From positions 349,438 to 413,437 of the forward strand of contig JACTAT010000321.1 in NCBI GenBank assembly GCA_014526335.1: a stretch of DNA of 64,000 nt, given 5' to 3'. Origin of the DNA: Chrysaora quinquecirrha. Taxonomy: Eukaryota > Cnidaria > Scyphozoa > Semaeostomeae > Pelagiidae. The notes beneath the pieces are model-generated. The model searched no databases. It saw only the letters and a list, made by a program, of their open reading frames with translations, and was not told the DNA's origin. The number at the start of each line of letters is the position of its first letter. The stretch's first letter is position 1. Positions 11,961-22,335 of this stretch are shown here, piece after piece. The position numbers and the translations under genes are program-made.

Positions 11961-13410
11961 AAATTTTTTGGAGATGAGGATTTTAATTCTCTTAGTTCGG
12001 CCTTTCTATGTTCATTATATGTCCTGCGTTTTGTTCTAAGAAGTTTATTATAGATATTTCTCTGTAATAAATATGCTTGCCGCAAAGGTTCCTTAGAAAT
12101 ATTATCTGTTTTCAATGCGTTTTGGTAAGCCTTTCTTGCCCTATTCAAGGTTTGTTTTGACACCTTACATTCCTCATGAAACCAAGGGCAAGATTTTCTC
12201 TTACTGCCAACACGTTTGTGCAATCCTTTAAATAAATTCTTCGATTTAAATGAGAAACTTGAAATATCTGTTAATTGGCAACGTAATCTTGCAACAGTGA
12301 CTTCAACAGGTACAGAGGGGTTATCTAGTTCTTCAGATACTAAGCCTAAGAATTGTTGGACAGGTTCACTCTGTACAGCTGAAACGATTCCTTCATGACT
12401 ATCTTCATCAAGAACAAAACGCTTTGTATAGTTATTTTTCAAATTATGTAATAGAACCGGTTCAGATGACTTTTTGTTTTCTGCATTTGCTGCAGCATGA
12501 GTTAAAGCTTCCTCGCATGTATTATTAGCCTTTAACAAAACCTGAACAGGCACATGATCGGAAAACTCATTTAGATTTCTGACCATCATGTCAATAACGT
12601 TTTCAAATAATTTTTCTTTAGCAAGAGCATAATCAACCATGCTATTGCCGTGTGTTGTAAAGCATGTAAAATTACTCGATTTATTTAAATTAATTCTGCC
12701 ATTCAAAATGCGGAATCCAGATGATTTGCAGAACGTTAACAACTCCCTACGACTTGAATTAATGTTACCAAGGTCTTGCGTAACACGCAAATCTAAGGTA
12801 TTATCCGGAATATAATCATCGTCAAGTGGGAGAAAATCGTCAAATTCTTCATCATAAATAAAATCATTGTGATTGCTTGTTCTGGCATTAAAGTCTCCTA
12901 GAAGCAAGCAATTGCCTAATTCTTCATATTCGGCGCTTTCCTCAAGTAATTTATCGAAATTGAAAGAAAGACCGCTTTTAAACCAGGTTGAGTCAGATGG
13001 TGGAATGTATGCGAAACACATAATCAAGTCATCATCAAAGTTAAAACATACTTTATCCAATTTACACCAAACTCTGTAAGAATTTGATGATAGAATGTTG
13101 AAATATTTTTGAATATGTTTATGCACAAGGACCGAAATACCACCCGAGGCTCTTCCTCTTGAACTTTGACGAGCCCCAATATGATTAAATATGCTAAATT
13201 CGCTAGCCCAACTGAAATTATCTACGTCATGTTTGTCACGCCACGTTTCACTGAAGCATATAATGTCATTATTTTCTAAAATATTTTCTATAAAACTAGA
13301 ATACGAAAACTTTTCAACTTTTTTTGATTTTAGTCCATTGACATTCCAGAAACATAAGTTTATTTTACGTTTTTTCCTTTTATTGCCTACTTTAGCTTCA
13401 TTATCCAGGC
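11804..13410 (-). pseudogene. LINE ORF2 endonuclease region
   Basis: The open frame runs from just after a stop near 13413, over 500 codons. Endonuclease motifs appear in order: CFWNVNGLKS near the N-terminus, CFSETW, GDFNARTSNH, then SMVDYALA and SDHVPV. These are the Asn, Glu, Asp-Asn and Asp-His positions of the exonuclease-endonuclease-phosphatase fold that nicks target DNA. The frame then passes into a Lys/Arg-rich linker and is lost by frameshift near 11810. No clear ATG precedes the domain, so the real start, or an ORF1-ORF2 overlap, is uncertain. Confidence 0.8.
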
Positions 13411-13429
13411 CATCTTGGTAAGACTCCTA

Positions 13430-14227
13430 TCAATCGCAAGCATTACCAGACATCAATGTGTTGTAATCCTCAAACGAATTGATTGTATACACCCTCTCAG
13501 AATCGCCAACAAACTTACAACAAATCTTGCCATCAACTGTCCAAACAGATTCCACACCAAGCTCACCTTTCTTATCAATGATTCCATACATGTAATTTTG
13601 AATTCCAAAAGCAAGATCTTCTTTTATAGTTATGTTTTTAGCCCTTTTCTTTTCTTTCATCACCCTAACTTTCGTCTTGTGAGAAACACATTTGACCAAA
13701 ATTGATCGGGGTTTGCCGTTCTCTGTCTTCCAGCTCGATGGATGATATTGATCTCTTCCTTCTTGATAATTGCACCCGTTTCTTCTTTTATCACACTTAT
13801 CGTCTTCTCTTCGATTTTTCCCCCTCTTCTTCTTCCACCCCAAATACTCTGAAGGATGATTTCCTACTATACTGTTCCTGGCGAATCTGCTCGAATCTCA
13901 GTACCTCTAAATCATAGCAGCATTTCTAAATATTGTCTTGTGCATCTTTAATCGTTTCTGAATTCTTGTCTTGCCCTTTTGAATGATAGTGACTCTATCC
14001 TTTAAATTCACGACATCGTTTTCCATGGCATCAAGTCTGTTCTTTATTATGGCTTGGTTTTCTAAGATTTTCCTCGTCCTTTGCTCCATTTTGGCATCCA
14101 AATTTTGAATCATTGTAATCAAATTGTTGATTCCAGGCATCCCAGCTTTATTCAGATCTATACTAATTGGCATTCTTTCATTACTAACTGGTCTTGATGG
14201 AGTTATATAAACTGTTGAACACGCCAT
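13430..14227 (-). pseudogene. LINE ORF1, nucleic-acid-binding coat-type protein, frameshifted
   Basis: It starts at ATG 14225-14227 and gives a 106-residue segment with a heptad-like coiled coil (residues about 40-100) before a stop. A second frame at 13844-13915 carries EQYSRKSSFRVFGVEEEEG, the start of the RRM-like part. A third frame near 13700-13830 carries HRAG, and a fourth (13430-13843) carries PRSILVKCVSHKTKVRV and an IKEDLA motif. In intact elements these lie in one frame, so at least two frameshifts have occurred. The order coiled coil, RRM-like core, C-terminal domain is that of L1/L2-type ORF1 RNA-binding proteins. Confidence 0.7.
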
Positions 14228-14377
14228 ATTATAATTAACTAATTTATAGATTTATAACAAATAAATTTTGAGGAGCGATCTTTAAGACATCCGTTCCCTT
14301 CTGTGTTAGCGTGAAAATCTCGAAAATATAAAATCGTGAAAATATACGATGTTGGACAAGAGAACGAAGTATCACAG

Positions 14378-15231
14378 TTATTGCAGGAATTGTTCAGGGC
14401 CATAAACCTTATTAATGGCATTCAAGAAACTGAAGAACAAGTCCTCATCTCTGTTACTGTAGCCCCAGATGAACTCAGCAATATGTGAGTCATAATGGGC
14501 CTTTGGTGTACCATGTTTTGGTAAGCTTCTTTTCAGATGAAACCAATGACCCTCAATGTTATTTGTATGCACTCCATCTTCTGTAACGTATTCTTTTAAA
14601 TCATTCACAGTGCGATGCTCATATCCGTGCAAAGCAAGATTCACATAGCCCTTCAAGCAGTCACTGTGAATGTCCCAGGACATATCCATTGCTTGATATG
14701 AAAAAGAAGTGTAGCCTCTGATCTGTCTTCCACACACACAATAAAATTTTTGCGCGAGCCAACCTCAACGCCACCAAACGCCCACTGGCCTTGCACATAG
14801 TGGCCCCGGTGATACTTGGGCTTCCCAATTTTACTCTCATCGATCTGGATAATCTTGCCGATCAATAGATTAGACTTCGTGAACCAGGTGTTATGCCTTA
14901 TACTCTTGACAGTCTTGTGCCCTTTTCCATCTACAGATCGCCTACACTGCCAGCGAAAACCATCTCAACAGTCTGTACAGGACGTCCATTGCATAGGAGC
15001 ACTGCATACATGACACGTTTGCTCTGAGGCAATAAGGTGCAGTTCTTTCAGCCAGTTCAATGTTACTTCACGCGAGCATAGATAGTTTGTTAGCAGCGAG
15101 TCATAGGTTAACTTGGCGTCTTGTGTATCTCTATTATACGTCGCAGCCCAACTTTCTGTCTGCGTACTTTTATTCTGAGTAGAAGAAAGAGCAACCTGTA
15201 TAGCGACATTACTTGTGTGTCGAATCATCAT
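14378..15231 (-). pseudogene. Merlin / IS1595-like DDE transposase, broken
   Basis: From 15231 the minus strand gives an N-terminal zinc ribbon (CHVCSAPM...CTDC). An in-frame TGA follows, then DGFRWQCR in the same frame. The ISXO2-like catalytic core is present: QIDESKIG (first Asp), WAFGGVE, the VEDRS loop and, after a one-base frameshift near 14665-14680, HSDCLKGY (second Asp) and HTNNIEGHW (Asn/Glu region). The helix-turn-helix stretch of roughly 70 residues normally found between the zinc ribbon and IDES is missing: WFTKSNLLIG runs almost straight into the core. So the copy carries a stop, a frameshift and an internal deletion. I could not find clear terminal inverted repeats. Confidence 0.8.
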
Positions 15232-15950
15232 AAAAACTTATGCTGCCAACTTGCTGCTTTCTCGAGAATGGAAATGTATGTGACCTTAGAATATTATTCA
15301 CATATTCCTTGCTACTTCAATGTTTCCTAAAGACGGGAAATTGCCTTCAAACGAGCCCATCGCATTTCCCATTATTATACCGTGCTCTTTTTTGAGAATA
15401 TAACTGTAGCATGTCCTGACAGGAGGGTTGACGGCAATTTCACTTTGCATGGGTGTACGATCTGTGAATTAGTGAATTAGTTATTCAAAATGAAGAATAC
15501 AAAAGAATTTCTCACATTGATGTGTAATAGTGACACAAATTTGAAGTAGCTAATGAACAATGTTGATCTATTGTACTAGTTGTACAATTATTAAACTAAT
15601 AGAGACGAGTATTTTCAGAGGAACAGTACTCTAACCCAGCAGAGATACGAGATCTTCTATCAATGGAAATTCATGTTCTTAGGCTTCGCACAAGAACACA
15701 AGGGACAGTAAGGACAGCAAACTGGACGTAAGGTGTTAAGGGAATTGTCGAACCCATTGGTATGAAGGTGCGAAGGGCATTGTCACACTCCAAAGTATTA
15801 TCAATCAGTGCGATAGGGCAGTACCACCTGATAGGCAAATAGGAAGACCCATTGCCTATCATTTGAGCCTGACGAATGCAGGCACCCATTGAATTAAAGA
15901 ATCGCTACTATCCTGCAGCACCGAATAATCACATACCGGTAGATCTCGGA
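15232..15950. other. no gene recognised
   Basis: Probably includes one end of the Merlin element and unrelated spacer. An open frame on the minus strand at 15671-15889 has no recognisable domain. Confidence 0.35.
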
Positions 15951-15954
15951 AGCG

Positions 15955-16090
15955 CTCATGAGACTTAGAAAATTTGTCGGAAACCAAATCTAAAACATAA
16001 GGTTGTGCCTTGGATAGATACCACAACCTCATGATTCACGTCGCTGTTACTAATCCACTGAGCTACCAAAGTGCTGCCCAAACACCGTGA
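15955..16090 (-). repeat. tRNA-derived SINE
   Basis: Read on the minus strand it begins GGGCAGCACTTTGGTAGC and continues TCAGTGGATTAGTAAC, a good RNA polymerase III A box. A weaker B-box-like stretch follows about 35 bases on (GAGGTTGTGGTATC). It does not fold as a complete tRNA, so a tRNA-derived SINE fragment is the best reading. Confidence 0.5.
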
Positions 16091-16479
16091 TTTTATTAAT
16101 GTGATGAACGGAATATATAGATTTTGATATCGCACATAGCTGTTGCCAAACAGAGAACCCTATTTCCACCCTTAGCACTATGTTGGCTGGGCCCTAAACC
16201 CTGTTTGGGAACAAAGAAGACGGGGGTATACGTGTGTGAAGCGCCTTCGGCGCTTTGTTATATACCTCCTCCACTTCAATATTCCTGCTATACTGTATAT
16301 TACGGGATGAGCACTTCCGAGATTTACCGATATCTGAATAATCGCCCCTGCAGCATTTTTAATTTCTGGACAATTCTTGGACAATAATTTGCTGAAATAG
16401 AGAAATGATATAGCACAATATTTTCCTGTGTCTGTCACGCAAAGTGGTCGGTCATGCTTGAGCAACAGACCTTTACTGA

Positions 16480-16790
16480 AAATTGTAGGGAAACTTCGTT
16501 GGCTCTCTGATCATGCAGACCAGGTTCGAATCCCATCTATTGTGGTATGCCACTTGTGGAAAAATCTATCCTAGTGTTCCCCATTCATGAAAAATATGTA
16601 CAAATATGTATGGTGCTGAAGAAGGCTCAACATAGCCGAAACACAAAAGTCAGAGGAGAGCCTTGGGCTGTATGACTCGGAGAGTTACTCGGCGATTTCA
16701 TTGAGCTCTATAGCTCAGTGGAAACGTCGTCGGCTCTCTGATCATGCAGACCAGGTTCGGATCCCATCTATTGTGGTATGCCACTTGTCA
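16480..16790 (+). repeat. tRNA-like direct repeats flanking a hammerhead-like core
   Basis: Two copies of a ~70-base module lie 231 bases apart (16490-16557 and 16721-16788). Each contains GGCTCTCTGATCATGCAGAC and then GGTTCG(A/G)ATCCC, a polymerase III B box. The second copy also has the A box TAGCTCAGTGG at about 16711-16721. Between them, at 16613-16640, lies CTGAAGA-AGGCT...AGCC-GAAAC, which has the layout of a hammerhead ribozyme core (CUGANGA, stem II, GAAA). A SINE dimer or a small retrozyme-like element would explain this; neither is proven. Confidence 0.55.
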
Positions 16791-16794
16791 AAAA

Positions 16795-17600
16795 ATGTTG
16801 ATGCGTGTACAAAATTATTTTTGTTGGCTATTCATGCAAGAGTTATAGCTGCTTTCCTACAAGAGCTTGGAGTCAAATCAATGGATGAAGAATCATCTAC
16901 TGCTCTATCTGCAGATGTTCTTAATGGTTCAAAGGCTACAAAAAGGAAATTCATTAAGGATCTTTTTACCAAAGTTGTTGATAAGTATGTGATGCAAGCA
17001 TACCAACATGATATTCGTTTGAAGCATAAAAAGTATGCTGACTGGCTGGCAAGCAGTAAAACAAGAATTCAGAAGGCAAGTATAACTGCAGGAAGAGTGG
17101 TTGGAAACAAACATTTGTCCATGATGGAAAAAGGCGTTTGGAGCATGAAAAATCACATGGCCTGCATCAGACAGAAACCCCAATATCACTCTATCAAGAT
17201 GAAATTTTCTGCTATCAACTTTCATTGTTTGAATTTGGAATGATAGTACTTAATTTTTATGATGCTATATCTGAGGGTGACGGTGTTAGGGTAATTCGAT
17301 GCTGGAAATTTATGCTGCCCCATTTGAGGCATGACGGGCCTTCAAGCAGGAAATATGCTCTAGAAGCTTTATATCTTCTATGCCAAATTCAATGTGTGCT
17401 ACCTCCACAAAGTGCCCACAGCTTGATTTGGAACCGATTCCATAAAACAAGAAATGGCTATGGTGGAAATATTCCTTTAGATTTTATGCTTGAACACTTT
17501 AATAATACAACGAAAAATGTAAAAAGCAATTGGGCCCTAATAGCACTAACCAAAAATCAGTTGATAGGTATGGAAAGGGCATCACAACTACCACTGCTTA
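16795..17600 (+). pseudogene. DUF6589-family protein, C-terminal half, frameshifted
   Basis: Two overlapping frames (16795-17130 and 17138-17600) belong to one product. The second carries the family signature: FYDAISEGDGVRVIRCWKFM, then YALEALYLLCQIQCVL, WNRF..TRNGYGGNIPLDF and MLEHFNN. The pattern of an EGDG loop, a Tyr-x-x-Glu-Ala helix, a G-x-N-I-P turn and an MEHLN-like helix is what I know from DUF6589 proteins, which are abundant in cnidarian and sponge genomes and behave like mobile-element genes. A frameshift near 17130 separates it from the upstream part. The frame then runs on beyond 17600 into sequence that reads better as an antisense helicase, so the real end is lost. Biochemical function is unknown. 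Confidence 0.6.
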
Positions 17601-18117
17601 ATACAGTGTGCCTCGTCAATAGCAATACCAACACAGTGTTGACTCAAATAGCTATTAGACAAGAGCTTTCTCCATCTTGAATTTGAGAGCATTGACTCTT
17701 GAGAGGCAAATATAATGCTATAAACACCACCCTCTGCAATGTCGCAAAGCACAGATTCATCTTCACCATTAAAAATTGCTGCAGCACTGGCCCCTTTTTT
17801 TTCAGTTTCTCCACTTGGTCATGCATAAGTGAGAGCAATGGAGTAATAACAATAATGTGGCAGGAATCAAAACTCCTATCTGCAAGATAGTCAGCCAGCA
17901 AAGGAATTGTATGGAACACTAATGATTTGCCATGGCCTGTTGGGGTGCTGTAGTAAAGATCCACTCCATCTTTAAAGTAACCTCTCAGTCCTTTTTCTTG
18001 TTCTTCGTTGTAACCAGGAATAGAGAAAAAAGAGCACAATAGTTGTAAACCTTCAATAAAGCGCTCCTCATTCTATTCATAGCTGAGAGGCCTTTCGTGG
18101 CGTATTTTCGCCGCCAT
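17588..18117 (-). pseudogene. RecQ-like DEAH helicase, N-terminal fragment with stop and frameshift
   Basis: It starts at ATG 18115-18117 (MAAKIRHERPLSYE), then meets an in-frame TAG and continues in the same frame. Helicase motifs follow in order: a Q-motif-like YNEEQEKGL, Walker A STPTGHGKSLVF, motif Ia VITPLLSLMHDQV and, after a one-base frameshift at KLKKKG, the segment FASQESMLSNSRW. Motif II IDEAHCIKQW comes last, just before a stop at 17588-17590. This is the first part of the ATPase domain of RecQ-family helicases, and motifs III-VI and the RQC domain are absent. It is single-exon, as retro- or element-borne copies usually are. It meets the DUF6589-like fragment tail to tail at about 17590-17680. 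Confidence 0.75.
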
Positions 18118-18470
18118 GGCTGATCAGAATTATGATCAGAATTAAACAAAGGGAAGTACTTCAGCCAATCAAAAAAGGTTCCCAAAGTCTGAGAACCACA
18201 CGTGATGCAGGACAAGGTTTTCACGTTCGTTTAGCAGACTCTGCAGGACATGTAACACAAAAAAATTCAACTCAATGTGCAACGCGTCACACAACACAGT
18301 CGAGTCTGCGAGCAGGCTACCCGAACCCATAACATCACCTGTTTATTAGAGGGGCAAGAACACCAGCACTATGCATTCAAATTCATTAATACTGTTGCAC
18401 AATAGCCTCGACCAATTATGGCGTGCAATCCCTGCCAAAAATGTACCCTTGCGATTTTGATTACTTTTTT
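18118..18470. other. spacer upstream of the helicase fragment
   Basis: No exon recognised. It contains a short local duplication (TGATCAGAATTA twice near 18121-18140). Confidence 0.35.
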
Positions 18471-18583
18471 ATTCATGTTTGATTAAAACTGCAGAACCTT
18501 GTTAGAAATAAATCTCAAGAAGTCGTAATTCATTAAAGTAGTCAAATACTAACAAGGTTCTGCAGTTTTAATCAAACATGAAT
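18471..18583. repeat. perfect 35-bp inverted repeat (hairpin)
   Basis: Arms 18471-18505 and 18549-18583 are exact reverse complements over all 35 bases (left arm begins ATTCATGTTTGATTAAAACT), separated by a 43-base loop. The lack of any mismatch suggests recent origin or selection. Possible explanations are a small fold-back element, a structured RNA or a palindrome formed during repair. Confidence 0.9.
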
Positions 18584-18612
18584 CAAAGTGTACTAAGTTT
18601 TTATGAAATATG

Positions 18613-18905
18613 ATTTCAATGTCAACTCAGTTTCAATGTCAACTCAGTTTTAATGTCAAATCAGTTTCAGTGTCAACTCAGTTTTAATGTCAACTCAGTT
18701 TTAATATCAGCTCAGTTTCAATATCAACTCAGTTTTAATTTCAGCCTCGTTTTCATGAGCACTCAGGTTTAATATCAGCCTCGTTTTCAGGAGCACTCAG
18801 TTTTAATCTCGGCCTCGTTTTCATGAGCACTCAGTTTTAATAGCAGCCTTGTTTTCACGAGCATTCAGTTTTAATGTCAGCCTCGTTTTCATGGGAATGT
18901 AGGTT
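18613..18905. repeat. two-stage minisatellite
   Basis: The first part, to about 18740, repeats an ~18-base unit (TCAACTCAGTTTTAATG with C/T variants) about seven times. The second part repeats a longer unit of about 36-40 bases containing CCTCGTTTTCATGAGCAC and CTCAGTTTTAAT about five times. The two units share CTCAGTTTTAAT, so the long unit probably arose from the short one. Confidence 0.85.
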
Positions 18906-19220
18906 TTATCTCGACCTGACTGTTCAGTGAACCTCACTTTCTTCACTTGTTCACGTTCTCGATTTGAAAACCCCTTGCTTTAACACAAAGTGGAAGACCA
19001 TCTGAGGAAAGAAATTGATTCCATACTTGGCCGATTGATTTGAGACTGCCAAAGTGCATATGATGACAATGTCCTTACAGCTCTCTCTGATGGAAATCTT
19101 CATCACAAAATTGAGGAAAAGAGTTCAAAGATATCTATATAATAAATATAACGACTAAAGCAAAATCTGTAGGAGCTTAAATATTCAACTGAAACCTAAT
19201 TATTTAACCGTTGTGTCAGT
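18906..19220. other. spacer
   Basis: No gene or repeat recognised. Confidence 0.3.
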
Positions 19221-21174
19221 TTATTTGTTAGACTCAGCAACAAATGAAAAGCAACATATCCTCCAGAGACGATTGATGATCTGCTCAAATTCTTGAACTG
19301 GGAGTCCGCGAAACTTCTTGGATGTGCATTGCCTGTATGTTCTGTGGTTTACAATGCGACCAGGTAGCAGGAGGCACAATTCTTCAATTTCTCGACATGT
19401 TGGCTGTTGTGTTTCCTCATCTAGAAGAGTCTCTACCAATGCCTCAAGGTACTGCAAAACAAAGCATACACAGGATTACAGCAATTTATACATATACATG
19501 GTGAGTAAACAGATTTCTGTTCATTGGAAGCTAAAAAGAGGATATAAAACAATAGCATGTGAAATACAACTGCGTTTGAAAAATATCCTATCACTGCTAG
19601 GAGCGTGGTAGACTTTTAAACACTTCACCTCTCAGCCTCGGAGCTGGAAAAAGTTTCAATACTGGCCCAGGAAGACCTTGTTATAAGATGGAAAACGTTT
19701 ATGGGTATATTAATATACCCTTTTTTGGGCTCAATTTTGCTTACATTTTCGGACCTGATATTACTGAGATAGATGCAAAATCCCCAAGAGGGATTTCTCA
19801 AAACCTTCAAAAAGCAGCTTTAATTAAACGTCAATTTCAGTGTTTATCATTGACTGACAATATTCATATACATTTGGTATCTGTCATTGACATTTCTTGA
19901 AAACAAAGAATGTAAACAAAGGCTACCTACAATGAAAGTATTACATGATTCGTGCTGTAAAACTTGGGCATGTTTCAGGAAATATGTGGGAACAATGCAT
20001 CATAGTTTGGTTTTTTGGTAACAGATCACATCACGAAGTAGCCCCTGATTATCAATGTGTTACTAATAAGGGATCACGTATCATATAAACAAAGTTTCAT
20101 AGTTCTAGTATAATAGTTTTCAAGATATATGGAGGGTCATATATTGGAAGTGGCCATATATGGTAAGTGGCCAGAGTTTGAGAGCCAGGGTAGAATAGGG
20201 TCGACAAGTCAGAAAATAGGCCACATGATGTGTAAATCACAGGACATCCCATGAATGTCATCCTTGTTATAAGATAATCTATATATCTCATAACAATACT
20301 CTTTTTCAGAAGTTATACACAAAGTACATCTTGCTGTATACAAGAGACATTGAATGCTGCAAATCAGACTCACCTCAACAATGATTTCTTTCTGTGAATT
20401 TGCCCACTGGACATACTTTACTGCTCGCCGCACTGTTTGCAGGGTTATTTCCAGAGGAGGCTGAGTTGCCTGGACACCCAGGAGCACCTGAGAGACCACA
20501 TGGTTGAAAATATGAAGCGCAACTCAGACTCTCCGGATAAGGTCGACAGATTTTGATCTTGGCACCACATCACCACTCGGGATGGCCTGGTTTAGCTCTC
20601 TAATAAACTCGTCACTGATGTGCATCAGCAATTCTATTGCATCTGCATCATAGCGATAAACAGTGTTTTCTTGCAGGGCTCGTTTCAACAGCAGGAAGAG
20701 CTCTGGAAATGAAGTAATTGGGCCTTGTCGTAACTGCTGCCTAGCCTGAATTGTCTCATTCGCCATTGGTCGCAGACAAGGAGGAGAAACAAGTATCATC
20801 CTGTCCAGAAGACCACTTCCCTGGTTAACACAGGCAATAAGCTTTGCCGCAACTTCTATCTGGGTTCTGCCAAGTAATCAAAATGGAGTATCAGCGTTGA
20901 TCTCCCTGGTAGCCTGTGTTGCAAAACGGACCAAGCACTTCTCTCCAGAGAACAATTGACAGAAGAGCTGCGTTTCACCAGTACCGTGTTCTTCGTCACA
21001 TTTAAGCAGTGAATTGAGGACATCGAACACCTCAGCTGAGATAACATAGCCCTGTTTCTCTGTTGAGAGGATCTTGGTAAGAGCAGCAGCTGTGCACTTG
21101 TTCATACTAGCTGATGGCCACTCAGAATTAACAGAGACTTTTTTGATAGCAGCTATCCCACATGCTGTAATTAC
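19221..21174 (-). pseudogene. DUF3987-like (primase/helicase-type) protein, last two exons, two in-frame stops
   Basis: The long exon 20374-21174 (exactly 267 codons) has an acceptor at ATCAG|GTAATT and a donor GAG|gtgagt. It is followed in phase 0 by exon 19221-19452 (acceptor TTTTGCAG|TACCTT, TAA at 19221-19223). Recognisable pieces include SAEVFDVLNSLLKC, LFSGEKCLVR, a GSGLLDRMILV segment, SFPELFLLL, and IRRV followed by VALHIFNHV. This order resembles the C-terminal half of DUF3987 proteins, which are P-loop proteins often carried by mobile elements; the Walker region would lie upstream and was not found. Two TGA codons interrupt the frame, one near 20879 (before LLGRTQIEV) and one near 20525 (between IRRV and VALH). 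Apart from these the exons are clean, which points to recent loss. Confidence 0.5.
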
Positions 21175-21962
21175 CTGATGTAAAATAAGATGCAGATATG
21201 ATTACATTATCACAGGTAAGCACTAACAAACGTGCAGAGTTTTCTTGGTGATATGTTGCCCAGGCAATCCCTTATTCAGCAAGCCACCATAAAAGAAGCA
21301 ATGTAGCCTTAGCAAAGGCCAACTGAGTATCCACAGTTTACCTCACAATTAGCAAAGGACCAAACAATATTAAGAAATATTGTTGGAAGCAAGTTGGCCA
21401 CAGGTCCCATGTTAAACAATGACAAGCCCGTTTTAGTTTGGAACTAACATAATCTGGCAAAGTATTAACAACTATTGTTGTAAGCAGTTAAGTTATGCAA
21501 GTAAAATAGCAACTATACCTTGATATTTAAAATACACAATTTTTTTTACAACGAACCACTTTATAAGGAGCCTACCTGTAGAACCGAGAATTTAAAGAAC
21601 TTATACTACTAGAGAGAAAATAACTAAAGAAGCTCCACCAGTCGTTTCCGCAGGCCGCAACAGGCTTTTCTAGGCTGTTTCTTTATTTTCCGTATCTGTT
21701 CAGCAGACATTTTCGTAAACAGATATTGCAATACTAGCAAGATACTGTTAGTAGAACTGTATAACTTGGATTAAGCATAAGTGTTCAACCTGCCTCCCAG
21801 ACAAAAATAGCCCTACCGGGAAACCTTCCCCACTTAACAGCGACGACAGGCATGTTGTGAGAAATCGAGAGAAGCTATAGAGTCATATAGACACCAATAT
21901 TCAATTAATAGAGCAACAATTTACAATGCCTCATACATACAGCTTATTAGGATCATTTTAAC
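21175..21962. other. intron or intergenic, no exon recognised
   Basis: Upstream intron of the DUF3987-like gene or spacer. The stretch at 21531-21620 resembles the start of the MITE at 21963 and may be a partial copy. Confidence 0.35.
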
Positions 21963-22335
21963 TACATGTTTTTTTTTATAAGAAACCAGTTTATAAGAAA
22001 CCTAGAACTTGACACCCCAAAAGTTAAGAAACTTTTAGAACTAGGAGGAAGGAGTTAAGAAACTTAAGTTTTGCAACATACTGATTTCACATTTGTGGAC
22101 GTAGTAATCAATTTTCAAGCATTTGCGTCCAATTTCTTGCACCCAGCATGGCTAATTCTTTGTAATACAATAATATTAATAATTTGCTTGCTATATTCAC
22201 GTTTTTTATCGTTTTTACTGCAATTTTTTCCATTATATTAAAAACTGTCAAGAAAATTTTAGCACTAAAATTGGGCCAAAAATTAAGAAACTTTTGGAAC
22301 TAGGCCCCGAGCCGGGTTTCTTATAAAAACGTGTA
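21963..22335. mobile_element. MITE with ~21-bp terminal inverted repeats
   Basis: The left end TACATGTTTTTTTTTATAAG continuing AAACC pairs with the right end GGTTTCTTATAAAAACGTGT (22315-22335). The interior repeats ATAAGAAACC and TTAAGAAACTTTTxGAACTA on both strands. No coding capacity is seen. The superfamily was not determined because the target duplication is unclear. Confidence 0.6.

Larger units (their letters stand above)
9816..14227 (-). mobile_element. degenerate CR1/L2-like non-LTR retrotransposon (LINE)
   Basis: A single minus-strand LINE runs 5' to 3' from about 14227 to 9816. The order is ORF1, then an endonuclease-RT protein, then a C-terminal Cys/His domain. The 5' half has an apurinic-type endonuclease, the middle has the YADD box, and the end has C-x-x-C with a DEMHFF motif. 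Several frameshifts and stops break every reading frame, so it cannot mobilise itself. The ORF1 with a coiled coil and EQYSR...RVFGV motif, together with the C-terminal domain, suggests the CR1/L2/jockey group; assigning a clade would need a tree. Confidence 0.85.

Noticed and set aside
15671..15889. 72-residue minus-strand protein
   Set aside because: No motif, no splice signals, and surrounded by transposon remnants.
16690..16790. True tRNA gene
   Set aside because: A and B boxes are present, but acceptor and anticodon stems do not pair, and the B-box half is repeated 231 bases upstream.
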